Below are positions 16,306 to 25,849 of a stretch of DNA of 31,154 bases, piece by piece. The notes beneath the pieces were generated by a model. That model made no database searches, had not been told where the DNA came from, and saw nothing but the letters and a program-made list of their open reading frames with translations. This DNA comes from CAWIOX01 sp963837775. GTDB taxonomy: Bacteria > Pseudomonadota > Gammaproteobacteria > Burkholderiales > Burkholderiaceae_D. The DNA is taken from positions 1-31,154 of the forward strand of contig CAWIOX010000020.1 in NCBI GenBank assembly GCA_963837775.1. Direction: 5' to 3'. How positions within the stretch are numbered: the stretch's first letter is position 1; each line of letters opens with the position of its first letter. The position numbers and the translations under genes are program-made.

Positions 16306-17124
16306 TCAGCGCCCGGCTGCGGTCGGCGGCGTCATGCCCAGCACCGCGCTGAGCATGCTGAGCGCGCCGCCTTCAATGCCATCGACGGCAATTGACAGCG
16401 GTTCGCGCTCCTGCCGGCTGCCGACCACATACAGCAGCGGCAGGAAGTGTTCCGCAGTCGGTACCGACAAGCGGGCATCCTGCCCCCATTGCGCATAGTC
16501 TGCCAGCTGGGTCACGTCGCCCTCCGTCAGAAGCTGGCGCACCTTGTCGTTGAAGCGGATGGCCCAATCGTAGGCGGGCGCACTGCCGTTCCAGGCGTAC
16601 ATGCGCAGGTTGTGCACCACGTTGCCGCTGCCGATGATCAGGATGCCTTCGTCGCGCAAGGCGGCCAGTTTCGCTCCCAGCGCAAGATGGAAGGCGGCCG
16701 GCTGGGTGGCGTCGATGCTGAGTTGCACCACCGGGATGTCGGCCTCCGGGTAGGCCTTGAGCAGTACCGACCAGATGCCGTGATCCAGCCCCCATGCCTG
16801 ATCCATCTGCACCTCGATATCCGGCGCCAGCAAATCCCGCACGCGGGCCGCCAGTGCCGGATCGCCGGGCGCCGGATAGCGGACCTCGAACAGCGCCTGC
16901 GGAAAGCCGCCGAAGTCGTGGATGGTGGGCGGGTGCGCCATCGCGGTAACCGCCGTGCCGCGCGTCAGCCAGTGCGCAGAAATGGCCAGAATCCCCCTGG
17001 GGCGCGGCAAGCTGGCGCCCAGCTGCTGCCAGCTTTGGGTATAGCGATTGTCTTCCAGCGCATTCATCGGATTGCCATGGCCGAAAAAAATGGCCGGCAT
17101 GCGCTGCTGGGGGGCATTGGGCAT
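16306..17124 (-). CDS. ygiD: 4,5-DOPA-type extradiol dioxygenase (YgiD/LigB family)
   Basis: Class III extradiol ring-opening dioxygenase of 272 residues, about the size of E. coli YgiD. Likely metal ligands are His16 (FFGHGNPM), His51 (ISAHWLT) and His226 (PTAEHFLPLLYV). Conserved catalytic-site histidines are His115 (WGLDHGIWS) and His171 (GNVVHNLRMY). It would open catechol rings such as DOPA, although the physiological substrate of bacterial members is usually unknown. The gene converges with the FNR-like gene, with 38 bp between stops. Copy C of the intergenic element lies about 130-210 bp upstream of its start. It looks monocistronic and unrelated in function to the signalling genes around it. 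Confidence 0.92.
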   Translation of the reverse strand: MPNAPQQRMPAIFFGHGNPMNALEDNRYTQSWQQLGASLPRPRGILAISAHWLTRGTAVTAMAHPPTIHDFGGFPQALFEVRYPAPGDPALAARVRDLLAPDIEVQMDQAWGLDHGIWSVLLKAYPEADIPVVQLSIDATQPAAFHLALGAKLAALRDEGILIIGSGNVVHNLRMYAWNGSAPAYDWAIRFNDKVRQLLTEGDVTQLADYAQWGQDARLSVPTAEHFLPLLYVVGSRQEREPLSIAVDGIEGGALSMLSAVLGMTPPTAAGR

Positions 17125-17220
17125 CGAATGTTTCCTTATCTGTTGGCCGGATAAGTCATCATAGGCATTTCCGGCACAAAGAAAAATCCGTTTTTGCGGA
17201 AATGATTATTGCCGATTATG

Positions 17221-17256
17221 AAAAAATTCAGCCTGCCAAGGCGCTCTCCGCGCCTT
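17221..17256 (-). terminator. Possible terminator after the giant hybrid sensor gene
   Basis: AAGGCGC (17238-17244) and GCGCCTT (17250-17256) form a perfect 7-bp stem with a 5-base loop, 97 bp past the minus-strand stop at 17353. A T6 run (17226-17221 read on the minus strand) follows after 11 bases, further than in a standard intrinsic terminator, so the call is weak. Confidence 0.35.
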
Positions 17257-17258
17257 CC

Positions 17259-17338
17259 ATATACTGACCCGTGTATATTTTATATGGCAATAAATACATG
17301 CGGCAAATGCCATGAAAATGGTTATACCCCCTGTTTTC
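17259..17338 (+). repeat. Copy C of the three-copy intergenic element
   Basis: GTGTAT (17271), 11 bases, CAAT (17288), 6 bases, ATGCGG (17298), 20 bases, ATACCCCC (17324), then a T-rich end; identical spacing to copies A and B. ATATACTG (17259) and CCGTGTAT are shared with copy A. In this copy ATGGCA and TGCCAT (17284 and 17308) form an inverted pair, and CCAT-GAAA-ATGG forms a small tetraloop hairpin, but neither is kept in copy A, so RNA structure is not the conserved feature. It lies between the dioxygenase start and the hybrid sensor stop. Confidence 0.75.
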
Positions 17339-17352
17339 ACCTTATTTCAGGG

Positions 17353-20300
17353 TCATGAAATATCCGGGTTGGGGATATCTTCCGGCTTGAGACGGGTCTG
17401 GGCCGTGATGAAACTGGCGAACTGCTGTGCCGGCACCGGCTTGCTCAGCAAATAGCCCTGCATCAGGTCGCAGGATTGATCCCGCAGGAAACGCAACTGG
17501 GCTTCTGTTTCCACCCCTTCGGCCACCACTTCCAGACGCAGGCTGTGGGCCAATGCGATGATGCCTTTGATGATGGCTGCGTCATCGGCATCCTGCGGCA
17601 CGTCGCGCACGAAGGATTGGTCGATCTTGATGGTATTGACCGGGAAGCGTTTCAGGTAGGCCAGCGAGGAATAGCCGGTGCCGAAATCGTCAATCGACAG
17701 CCGCACATCCAGACTGCGCAGACGCTGCAGCGCCTGCAAGGTATCCTGGGCGTTTTCCATCAGGGTGCTCTCGGTAATTTCCAGCTCCAGCAGTTGCGGC
17801 GCCAGCCCGGTGTCGGCCAGAACCTGCTCCACCGTGGTGCTGAAATTGCCCTGCAACAGCTGGCGCACCGACAGGTTGACCGCCATCCTCATGGCCGGCA
17901 TGCCGGACTTGATCCAGCTCTGGAGCTGGGCACAGGCGGTGCGCAGCACCCATTCGCCTATCGGGTTGATCAGGCCGGTTTCCTCCGCCACCGGAATGAA
18001 CTCGGCAGGAGAGATCGGGCCACGGATCGGGTGGTGCCAGCGCAGCAGCGCCTCCATCCCGATCACTTGCCCGTTGTCGAGCCGTGCCTGGGGCTGGTAA
18101 TAGACTTCCAGTTCCTGCCGGTTCAAGGCCTCGCGCAGATCGCTTTCCAGGCGCATGTGTTCGGACACCGCGAACTCCATCGCCGCCTCGAAGAACTTGA
18201 AGCCGGTGCGGCTCTTCTTGGCCCGGTACATCGCGGTATCGGCGTGCTTCAGCAACGTGCCGGCGTCGATGCCGTCGTGCGGATACAGCGAGATGCCGAT
18301 GCTGGTGCTGACAAAAATATCATGCCCGTCGATCTTGAATGGCGTGGACAGCGAACGGCAGATGTTCTGGGCCGCAGTGGCCGCCGTATCCGGGCTTGGC
18401 ATGTCGGCCAGCACCACGGTAAATTCGTCCCCCCCGAGGCGGGCCACGCAGTCCACGTTGCGCACGCTGCGCCGGATCCGCTGCGCGACCGCTGCCAGCA
18501 GCCGGTCACCGGCTTCATGGCCGAAGGTGTCGTTGACATTCTTGAAACGGTCCAGATCCAGGAACAACACCGCAGCCACTTCGCCGTTTTGCCGTGCCTG
18601 TTCGATACAGCGTTCCAGTTGCCTGAAAAACAGCGCACGGTTCGGCAGATCGGTCAGCGGGTCGTTATAGGCCAGGTGGCGGATGCGCTGTTCGGTCCGG
18701 TTGGCATCGACGATGCGTCGCACGCGCTGCGACAGCACGGCAAAATGGATCGGTTTCGGGATGTAGTCGCTGGCGCCGGCGGCAAATGCCCGCTCTACCG
18801 ACAGATTGTCGTCCAGTGCGGTAATCATCAGCACCGGGATGGCGTGTCCGTTGGGCAACTCCTGCAGCCGGGCGCAGGTGGTAAAGCCATCCATGACCGG
18901 CATCAGCGCATCCATCAGGATCACATCGGGCTGGATGCGCTTGAGCAGCAGCAGCGCATGGGCGCCATTCTCGGCCTCTTCCACCCGGAAACCGTCCCTG
19001 GCTAAAGTATGGCGCAAGGCGCTGCGCGTGCTGCGGTCATCGTCCACCACCAGCACCAGAATGCTTTCCTCTTCCGGCTTGGCCGGCCGCTGGTTTTCGA
19101 GAAATACCTCGCTGCCGAGCAGCACTGCCACCTCGTCGAAGGCTGAGCGCAGTTGTGCCAGCAGCGGGTGTATCGCATCAACCTGTTGCTTCAGGGCCAG
19201 TTCTTCCACCTCCCTGGCGTACAGGGTCAGGCTGGTGGCGCCCAGGTTGCTGCTGCAGCCCTTGATGGTGTGCGCGGCGGCATGAGCGGCTTCAGCATCA
19301 CCCTGGCTGACGGCTTGCTCCAGTTGTTCCAGATAGGTCGGCATGTCTTCCAGGAAGGGCATCACCGCATGCTGCAGCGCGGGGCCGAGGATTTCACGCA
19401 GCTTGTCGAACACGACCCGATCCAGCGGGCCGCCTTCAGGCGCGACCGGCTCCGGCATGTTTTCCGCGCGCGGTTCGGACCGCATCGGCTTGGTGAGCCA
19501 GCACGCCAGTTTGGCGCGCAGCGTAACCAGCGTGATGGGTTTTGCCAGATAATCGTCCATGCCTGCTGCCAGGCATTTTTCCACATCTCCGGGCTGGGCG
19601 TTGGCTGTCATCGCGATGATCGGCGTGCGTCTTCCCTGCGGTTCTTCGATATTGCGGATGTGCGCGGTGACCTCATACCCGTCCATCTCGGGCATGTTGC
19701 AATCCATCAGGATCAGGTCAAAACAACTGCGGCGGATCGCATCAATTGCCTCCCAGCCATTGGAAGCAAATTCGCAACTGCAGCCGCTCATGGCAAGCAT
19801 GCCGGCCGCCACCGCCTGATTGGTACGGTTGTCTTCCACTACCAGCACCCGATACATATTGACTGCAGCGGCCGGATCTTCCGGCACAGTGGCAGGTGTT
19901 GCTGCCAGGGCGCGAGGTGCGCCGTCCGAGAGCAGGCGCCGGATCGCATCGAGCAGGCGATTCATGCGCAGCGGTTTGCCCAGGTAACCATCGGCGCCCG
20001 CCGGCAATTCGCTCTGCGGTGCGCCATAGCGATCCAGCAGCAATAAACGGGTCGCCGCTAGCGCCGGATCGGAATGAATATGATGTGCCAGGTCTGCGCC
20101 CTGCGCGTCACTGGCGCTGAGGTCCATGATCACCAGGAAATAGGGTGCGTGGCTCTGTTCGGCGCGCCCCAGCGCCAACAGCGCCTCGGCGCCGCTGCTT
20201 GCTGCATGACAAGACATGCCCTGGTGCGTCAGGCTTTGCGTCAGGAAACTGCGCACAATTTCGCTTTCGGCCATGACCAGCACCCGCAGCCCGGGAAAGT

Positions 20301-21829
20301 CTTGCCGTTCGGGCGCGGGTGAACTCAACTCGCCTGGTTTGCACAGGATGGTGAGCCAGAAAGTTGTGCCGCTTCCGTGCTGGCTGACGACCCCGATCTC
20401 GCCGCCCATCAGTTCCACCAGTTGCTTGCTGATCGTCAGGCCGAGGCCGGTGCCGCCGTATCTGCGGGTGGTGGAGCGGTCGGCCTGCGTGAAGGATTCA
20501 AACACATGGAGCGCCGTGTCCTGGTCCATGCCGATGCCGGTGTCGCTCACCTCGAAGCGCAGCCTGAGATGGTCAAGGCCGTCTGCCACGCAAGAGATGC
20601 GCAGCGCCACTTCGCCATGCTCGGTGAATTTCACCGCGTTGCCAATCAGATTGAGCAGCACCTGCCGCAAGCGGTGTGAGTCACCCTTGATCCGGTCGGG
20701 CACGCCGGGGGCCAGCAGATAACCGAGTTCCAGACCTTTTTGCTGCACCTGGTCGGCAAGCAGTTCGACCACCTCATCGAGCAACTTGCGCAAGTCGAAA
20801 TCGATCTCTTCCAGCACCACCTTGCTGGCTTCCATCTTGGAGAAATCGAGGATGTTATTGATCAGATCCAGCAAGGTGTGGGCCGAACCGCAGGCCACCT
20901 CGACGCATTCATGCTGCGGCGGTGTGAGCGGCATTTCCTTGAGCACGTCAAGCATGCCGATCACCCCATTCAATGGGGTGCGCACTTCGTGGCTGACGGT
21001 GGCGGCGAATTGCGCCTTCATCAGCGCCATGTGCAGCGCCTGATCCCGGGATTGCTTCAATTCTGCTTCGCGCTGCTCCAGCACGCTCATCATCTGGTTG
21101 AAGGCGAGCGCCATCTCAACAATGTCGCGCGGGCCTTCCGGAGTCGCACGCATGCCGGATTCGCCGGCCTCGGCGCGCCCCATCAGGCCAGACAGATTAT
21201 TTAATGGGCGGATCAAGTGCCGCGTCAGAAGGCGCATGACGCCCAGCAGGATGATGGCGAACGAGAGCGTGATTGCGAGATTTCCTATCAAGCAATGAAA
21301 TCACCATGCGCTTCATGGTGTCTTTGCTCAGTACGATATGCACATACCCGAGCAGCTTGGGTTTGCGCTCGGCAAGCTCATATGGCGAGGCCGCCGCCTC
21401 GCCATTATGGACCGCAGCATCGAAGCGCCATGCATCATCGGTTTCCTGCACCAGTCTGGCCTTGCTCAGGCTGGCATCGGGCCGGGGTCGCTGCATCGCT
21501 TCGATTTGCGTGGCGGCTCTGGTTTCAGACAGCAGGACTTTATTGGCGGCGTCAGTAATCTCGACCTGCAATACATCAGGAAAGGCCAGGGTAGTCGCGA
21601 CTACCTCGCGCGCATTGTCGGGCGAATGATAAAGCAGGGCCAGTATGCTCTGGCGCGCCAGATTCTCGGCGATCTGCTGGCCCTGCTCGATCAGATACGC
21701 GCGCATGCGCCGGCTGCTTTCCCAGGAGTTGATCAGGGATGAAAACAGCGCCAGAACCAGGATGGCGCTCGTGACAATGACTGTCAGCTGGCTGCGAAAG
21801 CCGGTACGGCGAAAATAGTCGTGCAACAT
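17353..21829 (-). pseudogene. Giant hybrid sensor kinase with REC-REC-HPt-REC-GGDEF-EAL, one frameshift
   Basis: Restoring one frame gives about 1491 residues. In order: TM1 (about 14-34), periplasmic sensor, TM2 (about 176-200), HAMP, HisKA with His280 (ATVSHEVRTP), HATPase (DTGIGM, GTGLGLTIS), and a weak REC1 (Asp569; acidic pair reduced to AES). Then REC2 (VVEDN, Asp709), HPt with His853 (AAAHTIKGCSS), REC3 (Asp973), GGDEF at 1132-1136 with I-site RNVD, and EAL (EALLRW, DDFGTGYSSL, KIDQSFV, AEGVET). It could run a whole phosphorelay and both make and degrade c-di-GMP. The frame breaks at 21287-21292, inside TM2: one extra base turns KRMVISLL-IGNLAITLS into nonsense. A TTG at 21291 opens the long downstream frame of 1312 residues, but that product would lack sensor and TM1. 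The gene lies 108 bp after the binding-protein gene. Confidence 0.85.
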
Positions 21830-21937
21830 GATGTGCCCGTCAGGTTGGGGGAAAGGTAGGCGTCGTATATTGCATGGCCCTTATTGTATCCATGACCGAT
21901 GATGCGCTGCGTTGCTGGCGATAATTAAGTATCTTCA

Positions 21938-22945
21938 TCATGGCTCCGGGAAAATGGCATTGAAACTGCGTTGTTGCTGATGATCGATGGTCAAGCCGAT
22001 GTGACTGGCAGAGCGCAGATTGACTGCCGTGTATACCTCGCGCAGCGGTGAGATGCCGCGCTTGCGGGGTTCTCCCGCCAGTACGCCGAATGCGGCAATG
22101 GCCAAATCGCGTCCCAGTTCCATATTGTTCGGATACAGCGCGAACAGCGCGCCCTTCTTGACGTGCAGGAAACTGCTGGAAAAGATCGGTACGCCACGGT
22201 TCCAGGATTCCTTCAGGACCAGAGGCAAAATCGTGGCCTCATCCACCGTGGTCGCATCATGCGGCAGCCAGATCGCATCCAGCCGGCTATCGGCTGCGGC
22301 GAAAGCGGCTTCATACAGACGTGCTGCGCTTGCCAGGTCCGGCGCTTCATGGGCCACCAGTTCCAGGCCCTGCGCCTTGGCTGCCGCCTGCGCCAGCTTC
22401 AGCAGCCATGCATTGTTCTGCGGATCGTAGATCACGGTGACTCTTTTTGTATTGGGCAACAATTTTTTCAGGAACGCAAACAGCAGGCCCGGGTCCGGCG
22501 TCAGACTGATCCCGGTCAAATTGCGATTTTCTGCCTCCGGGACCGACAGCACACCGCCCACCACCACGGCAATGTCGCGCTCCAGTCCGCTTGCAATCTT
22601 GACTCCCTGCCGTCCGAGAGCAATCACGACCCTGGTGCCGTTGCGTTTCAACTGCCCGTTCAGCTCGGCCGCATTGCTGTTCGGTCCGAGCGGATAGCTG
22701 TTGACACGCATTCTGGCCTGCTCCTCAATGCCTTCGATGATCTTGTTAAAAACGCTGCGAAAAGGCTCGCCCAAATCCGGGTAAATAACCGCGATGGCAG
22801 AGCCATCATTGGCCTGAGCTGCGTGAGCCAGCGCACAGGCCAGCGCCAGAAACAAGCTGATTGCGCGTCGCAACAGCGCAGAGTACGCCCTTGCAGAAGG
22901 GCATGCTCCTGTCACTGTCTCAGAGCTTGTGCTGGAACTGGACAT
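21938..22945 (-). CDS. PF04392-type ABC substrate-binding-like periplasmic protein
   Basis: Exported binding protein, about 335 residues from ATG 22945 or 325 from GTG 22915. A signal peptide is clear (RRAISLFLALACALAHAAQA), followed by the fold typical of the ABC-sub_bind family (YPDLGEPFRSVFNKIIEGIE ... VVIALGRQGVKIA ... RVTVIYDPQNNAW ... GVPIFSSS). The start is uncertain: ATG 22945 lies inside the TonB gene with no Shine-Dalgarno, whereas GTG 22915 lies 4 bases after the TonB stop with a more normal signal-peptide length. No ABC permease or ATPase is present. Placed between a TonB receptor and a membrane hybrid sensor, it probably delivers a ligand to the sensor rather than to a transporter. 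That role is inference; the family is often found next to GGDEF/EAL genes. Confidence 0.85.
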   Translation of the reverse strand: MSSSSTSSETVTGACPSARAYSALLRRAISLFLALACALAHAAQANDGSAIAVIYPDLGEPFRSVFNKIIEGIEEQARMRVNSYPLGPNSNAAELNGQLKRNGTRVVIALGRQGVKIASGLERDIAVVVGGVLSVPEAENRNLTGISLTPDPGLLFAFLKKLLPNTKRVTVIYDPQNNAWLLKLAQAAAKAQGLELVAHEAPDLASAARLYEAAFAAADSRLDAIWLPHDATTVDEATILPLVLKESWNRGVPIFSSSFLHVKKGALFALYPNNMELGRDLAIAAFGVLAGEPRKRGISPLREVYTAVNLRSASHIGLTIDHQQQRSFNAIFPEP

Positions 22946-25016
22946 ACAGGGTCCGGCCTGGAAGCGGCAAGTCGAACGGAATATAACCCGGAGCCAGGCT
23001 CGGTTCCCTGGCATCCTGGTTGAACAGATTCAGCAGCATGACGCTCGCGGTCCAGCCATCGGCCAGTTGCTCGCGCCTCAGGCTCAGATCCAGCGTCGTG
23101 TAATCGGCGATCTGGGGCCGGATGTCACCCGGTTGCCGCTTGCGGTCGGCAACATGGTTGAGCGTCGTGCCAAGCTGCCATTGCGGCGCGAAACGCCAGT
23201 CGGCCCGGGCAAACAAGCGTCGATGAGGCGCCAGACCGGCGTCCTGGCCGCTGGCTTCATCGATCGAATGCTGCAGCGAAAAACTGCCCGAAAGCCGCAA
23301 ATTGCGCGTCGCATCCCAGGTCGCTTCCAGCTCCAGCCCGCGGCCGCTCTGGCCGCCCGAATTCTGCGCGGTGAAGCCGCTGGCATCCGGCACGAAACGG
23401 ATCATATCGCGCATACGATAATGGAACAGGCTCAGATTGGTTTGCAGCGTGGGGGCGGGCTGCCAGGAAAGTGCCAGCTCATTGGTCGCGATGGTTTCCG
23501 GCCGCAGGCTGGGATTGCCAACGGATACCGGGTTGTTGATGTTGTACTGCTCGGCAAAAGAGGGCGCGCGGAAAGCCCGCCCGTGCAATGCCTTGATGAC
23601 GACGTTATAGGCTGCGTCCCACACCAGCGCCAGGCGCGGATTGGTGGTCGCGCCGAAGTCCGAATAGCGGTCGTGCCGCACGCCCGCCGTCAGGGTCCAA
23701 TCCTTGGCAAGGGTCCATTCATCCTGGGCAAACACATACGCCAGATTGCGCTTGTGCGGCGTCAGGTAGACGTCCGGCGTGCCGCTGACATCGATGATGC
23801 TGCCCAGCGGAATGAAGGCGGGGCCAATTCCTGGAATGGTGATGATCTTGTAATTCTTGGTTTCACTGGTCTCATACAAATCCTCGACCCTGAATCCGGT
23901 GCCCAGGCGTAGCCGATGCTGTTCAAAGCCGCTATAGAAGGCTGAAATGCTGCCGTGGCTATGCCGTTCGGAATGGCCGGGATTGCCGATCACGCCGTTG
24001 GGGAAAGCACCGCCGAACGCGCCGGCAGGAAACAGCATAAAGGCCGGATCGCCGGGTTTTTCCTTGAGGTCGTAATACCCGATGACACCGGACACATCCC
24101 AGTTCGGCGCCCAGTTGGCATTCTGGTAAGTCAGGTCCAGGTACAGCCTGGATTCAGGGACACGGCTATTCGGGTCCAGGCTCTCGGCCAACCCGGCACC
24201 GATGCCCACTTCGCGCTGCTGGACACCGGCCCGGAAACGCCACTGCTCAAACGACAGATCGGCACGCGCATCCAAGGCATTGCGCAGCGCGTTGATCGGG
24301 CCGGGGGCAAGCGAAGCATTGGTGCCGAAGAGTTGGTCCAAAGAAGACTGGAAATCCTGCCGAACAATGCCTTTTTGGCCATCGGTGTGACCGACACGCA
24401 GGTAGAACGCGGCTTCCAGCGGGCCCAGTTCGCCGCCATGCTGGATCCAGGCATCGCGGCTATTGAAGCTGCCGGCCCGCACACCGAATTCGGTGCCCCG
24501 GATGTCGGCCGCCGTCTTGGTAATCACATTGATCACCCCGGAGACCGCATCGGCACCGTACAGCGCCGACCCCGGGCCGCGGATTACTTCGATCCGCGCA
24601 ATATTTTCCAGTGGCATGCCGCCCCATGCCAGGCTGCGATTACCGAGAAATACACTGGTGATCGGGATGCCATTGACCAGCATCAGGACTTGCGGATTGT
24701 AGCCGGTGTGTATGCCGCGAAAACTGTAGATCGGATTGGATGCCAGCGACGACACGGATACATGCAGGCCCGGCACGCTTTCCAGTACCTGATCCAGATC
24801 GGTCGCGCCCATCGCCTCGATGTCGTGCGCGGTGATGACGGTGGCGACAGCCGGTGCGCGGGCAATTGCCTGCTGGCTGCCGGTGGCGATGCTGACCGAT
24901 GACTTGTCGCCGTAGGCCAGCGCCAGCTCTTCCTCTTCGGAAGATTGGGCGGCAGCGGAGCCGGCCCAGATCAGCGCTGACAATGCGCACAGCGCTTGAC
25001 GTTGCAATACTTGCAT
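22920..25016 (-). CDS. TonB-dependent outer-membrane receptor
   Basis: Outer-membrane receptor of 698 residues. Signal peptide about 1-23 (ALIWAGSAAAQ), then an acidic segment and a possible TonB box around SSVSIATG (about 38-45). The plug domain (about 50-165) has TVITAHDIEAMGATDLDQVL, RIEVIRGPGSALYGADAVSGVINVITK, and the 22-strand barrel runs to the terminal aromatic strand YVQFQHKL. The start ATG 25016 follows the upstream citrate-synthase-like gene by 14 bases, and its AGGGA overlaps that gene's stop, so the enzyme and receptor genes share a transcript. No heme- or cobalamin-specific motif stands out, so the substrate is unknown. Coupling to the binding protein and hybrid sensor suggests uptake and/or sensing of one compound. 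Confidence 0.95.
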   Translation of the reverse strand: MQVLQRQALCALSALIWAGSAAAQSSEEEELALAYGDKSSVSIATGSQQAIARAPAVATVITAHDIEAMGATDLDQVLESVPGLHVSVSSLASNPIYSFRGIHTGYNPQVLMLVNGIPITSVFLGNRSLAWGGMPLENIARIEVIRGPGSALYGADAVSGVINVITKTAADIRGTEFGVRAGSFNSRDAWIQHGGELGPLEAAFYLRVGHTDGQKGIVRQDFQSSLDQLFGTNASLAPGPINALRNALDARADLSFEQWRFRAGVQQREVGIGAGLAESLDPNSRVPESRLYLDLTYQNANWAPNWDVSGVIGYYDLKEKPGDPAFMLFPAGAFGGAFPNGVIGNPGHSERHSHGSISAFYSGFEQHRLRLGTGFRVEDLYETSETKNYKIITIPGIGPAFIPLGSIIDVSGTPDVYLTPHKRNLAYVFAQDEWTLAKDWTLTAGVRHDRYSDFGATTNPRLALVWDAAYNVVIKALHGRAFRAPSFAEQYNINNPVSVGNPSLRPETIATNELALSWQPAPTLQTNLSLFHYRMRDMIRFVPDASGFTAQNSGGQSGRGLELEATWDATRNLRLSGSFSLQHSIDEASGQDAGLAPHRRLFARADWRFAPQWQLGTTLNHVADRKRQPGDIRPQIADYTTLDLSLRREQLADGWTASVMLLNLFNQDAREPSLAPGYIPFDLPLPGRTLYVQFQHKL

Positions 25017-25030
25017 GAATGGTTATTCCC

Positions 25031-25849
25031 TTAAATTCTGTTTGGCTGGCGCCAGGGGCGCTGCGCTCGCCCTTCGTACGCAATATCCGTACAGGAAATC
25101 CGGTACAGCATGCCTTCAGGGCGTTCGGAGGCTTCAATGAAGCACGGCTGCATGCCTGCCAGAAACACCGGGAACATGAACAGGGAAAACTCCTGCTGTG
25201 TCAACCCGAGATCCGCCCCCAGCGCGGCAACTAGCGCAGCGTAATTCATTTTCATCCGCCAGCGCCCGGACAGCAGTGCGTCCTCCACAGCAAATGCCAG
25301 ACGGAAGTATGGGCCTTGATCCAGATCCAGGCTCCGGGCCAGAGTCAGCATCGGCTGAATGCGCTCGTCGCCATTGATCAGCGGACGACCGTAGCCACCT
25401 ATGCTGCGATGCGTATCAAACTCCTCACGCAGACAAGTAGTCAAGTCGTTGCCACTTTCTAGGCGCTGCCGGGTACGAATAAAAAAATCTATCGCACGAG
25501 CGAGGATGCCGCCGCCATAGATCGATGCTTCCGATACCGCCAGTGCAGCTGCGACACCCAGGGTGCCGGTACTGCGCGTGCTGCCGGCCAAAGCGGCGAC
25601 CCGATTGTTCCACAGGCGCACATCCGGGTAGCTGGTATAGGTCCAGATCGCCTGCAGCAGGCGCAATTGTTGGGGAGAGAAGCGACGCCCTGTGATCCCG
25701 AACACATACAATTCAAGCCAGTCCATGTCCTTGAGTTCCGCATGCAGATCATGGCCACGGAAAATCACATGACTGCCGGGAAAGAAAGCGCCCATGCGGC
25801 TCTTCAAACCACCGGCATTTTCCGGCTGCGGATCGGGATGGGCATTCAT
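25031..25849 (-). CDS. Citrate synthase/citryl-CoA lyase-like protein 2
   Basis: Protein of 272 residues related to the citrate synthase superfamily (PF00285), short like citryl-CoA lyases. Family-like stretches are LYVFGITGRRFSPQQLRLL, WTYTSYPDVRLWNNRVAAL, STGTLGVAAALAVSEASIYGGG and the helix run MKMNYAALVAALGADLGL. GYGRPLINGDERI sits where citrate synthase has GFGHRVYKxxDPR, so the catalytic His of that motif is replaced; the first catalytic His (PLHGGA region) is not evident either (ASIYGGGI). The start ATG overlaps the stop of the other citrate-synthase-like gene by 4 bases, which suggests equal translation and a heteromer. Chemistry is unknown: it may bind an acyl-CoA or a dicarboxylate without being a true synthase. 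Confidence 0.75.
   Translation of the reverse strand: MNAHPDPQPENAGGLKSRMGAFFPGSHVIFRGHDLHAELKDMDWLELYVFGITGRRFSPQQLRLLQAIWTYTSYPDVRLWNNRVAALAGSTRSTGTLGVAAALAVSEASIYGGGILARAIDFFIRTRQRLESGNDLTTCLREEFDTHRSIGGYGRPLINGDERIQPMLTLARSLDLDQGPYFRLAFAVEDALLSGRWRMKMNYAALVAALGADLGLTQQEFSLFMFPVFLAGMQPCFIEASERPEGMLYRISCTDIAYEGRAQRPWRQPNRI

Noticed and set aside
17284..17303. Sigma54 -24/-12 promoter inside the element
   Set aside because: GG and GC are 12 bases apart instead of 10, and the TGGCAC/TTGC hexamers are poor in all three copies.
17259..17338. Reading the element as a c-di-GMP (GEMM) riboswitch, given the GGDEF/EAL neighbours
   Set aside because: The conserved GEMM sequence blocks are absent, and the small hairpins of this copy are not kept in copies A and B.
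17476..20046. Long plus-strand frames (509 and 297 codons) over the hybrid sensor
   Set aside because: Antisense to GGDEF/EAL/REC/HPt coding sequence; no independent support.
21850..21905. Possible fourth copy of the intergenic element before the hybrid sensor
   Set aside because: On the minus strand CAATAA and CATGC are present, but the spacing to any CCCC block differs and ATGCGG and ATACYCCC are missing.
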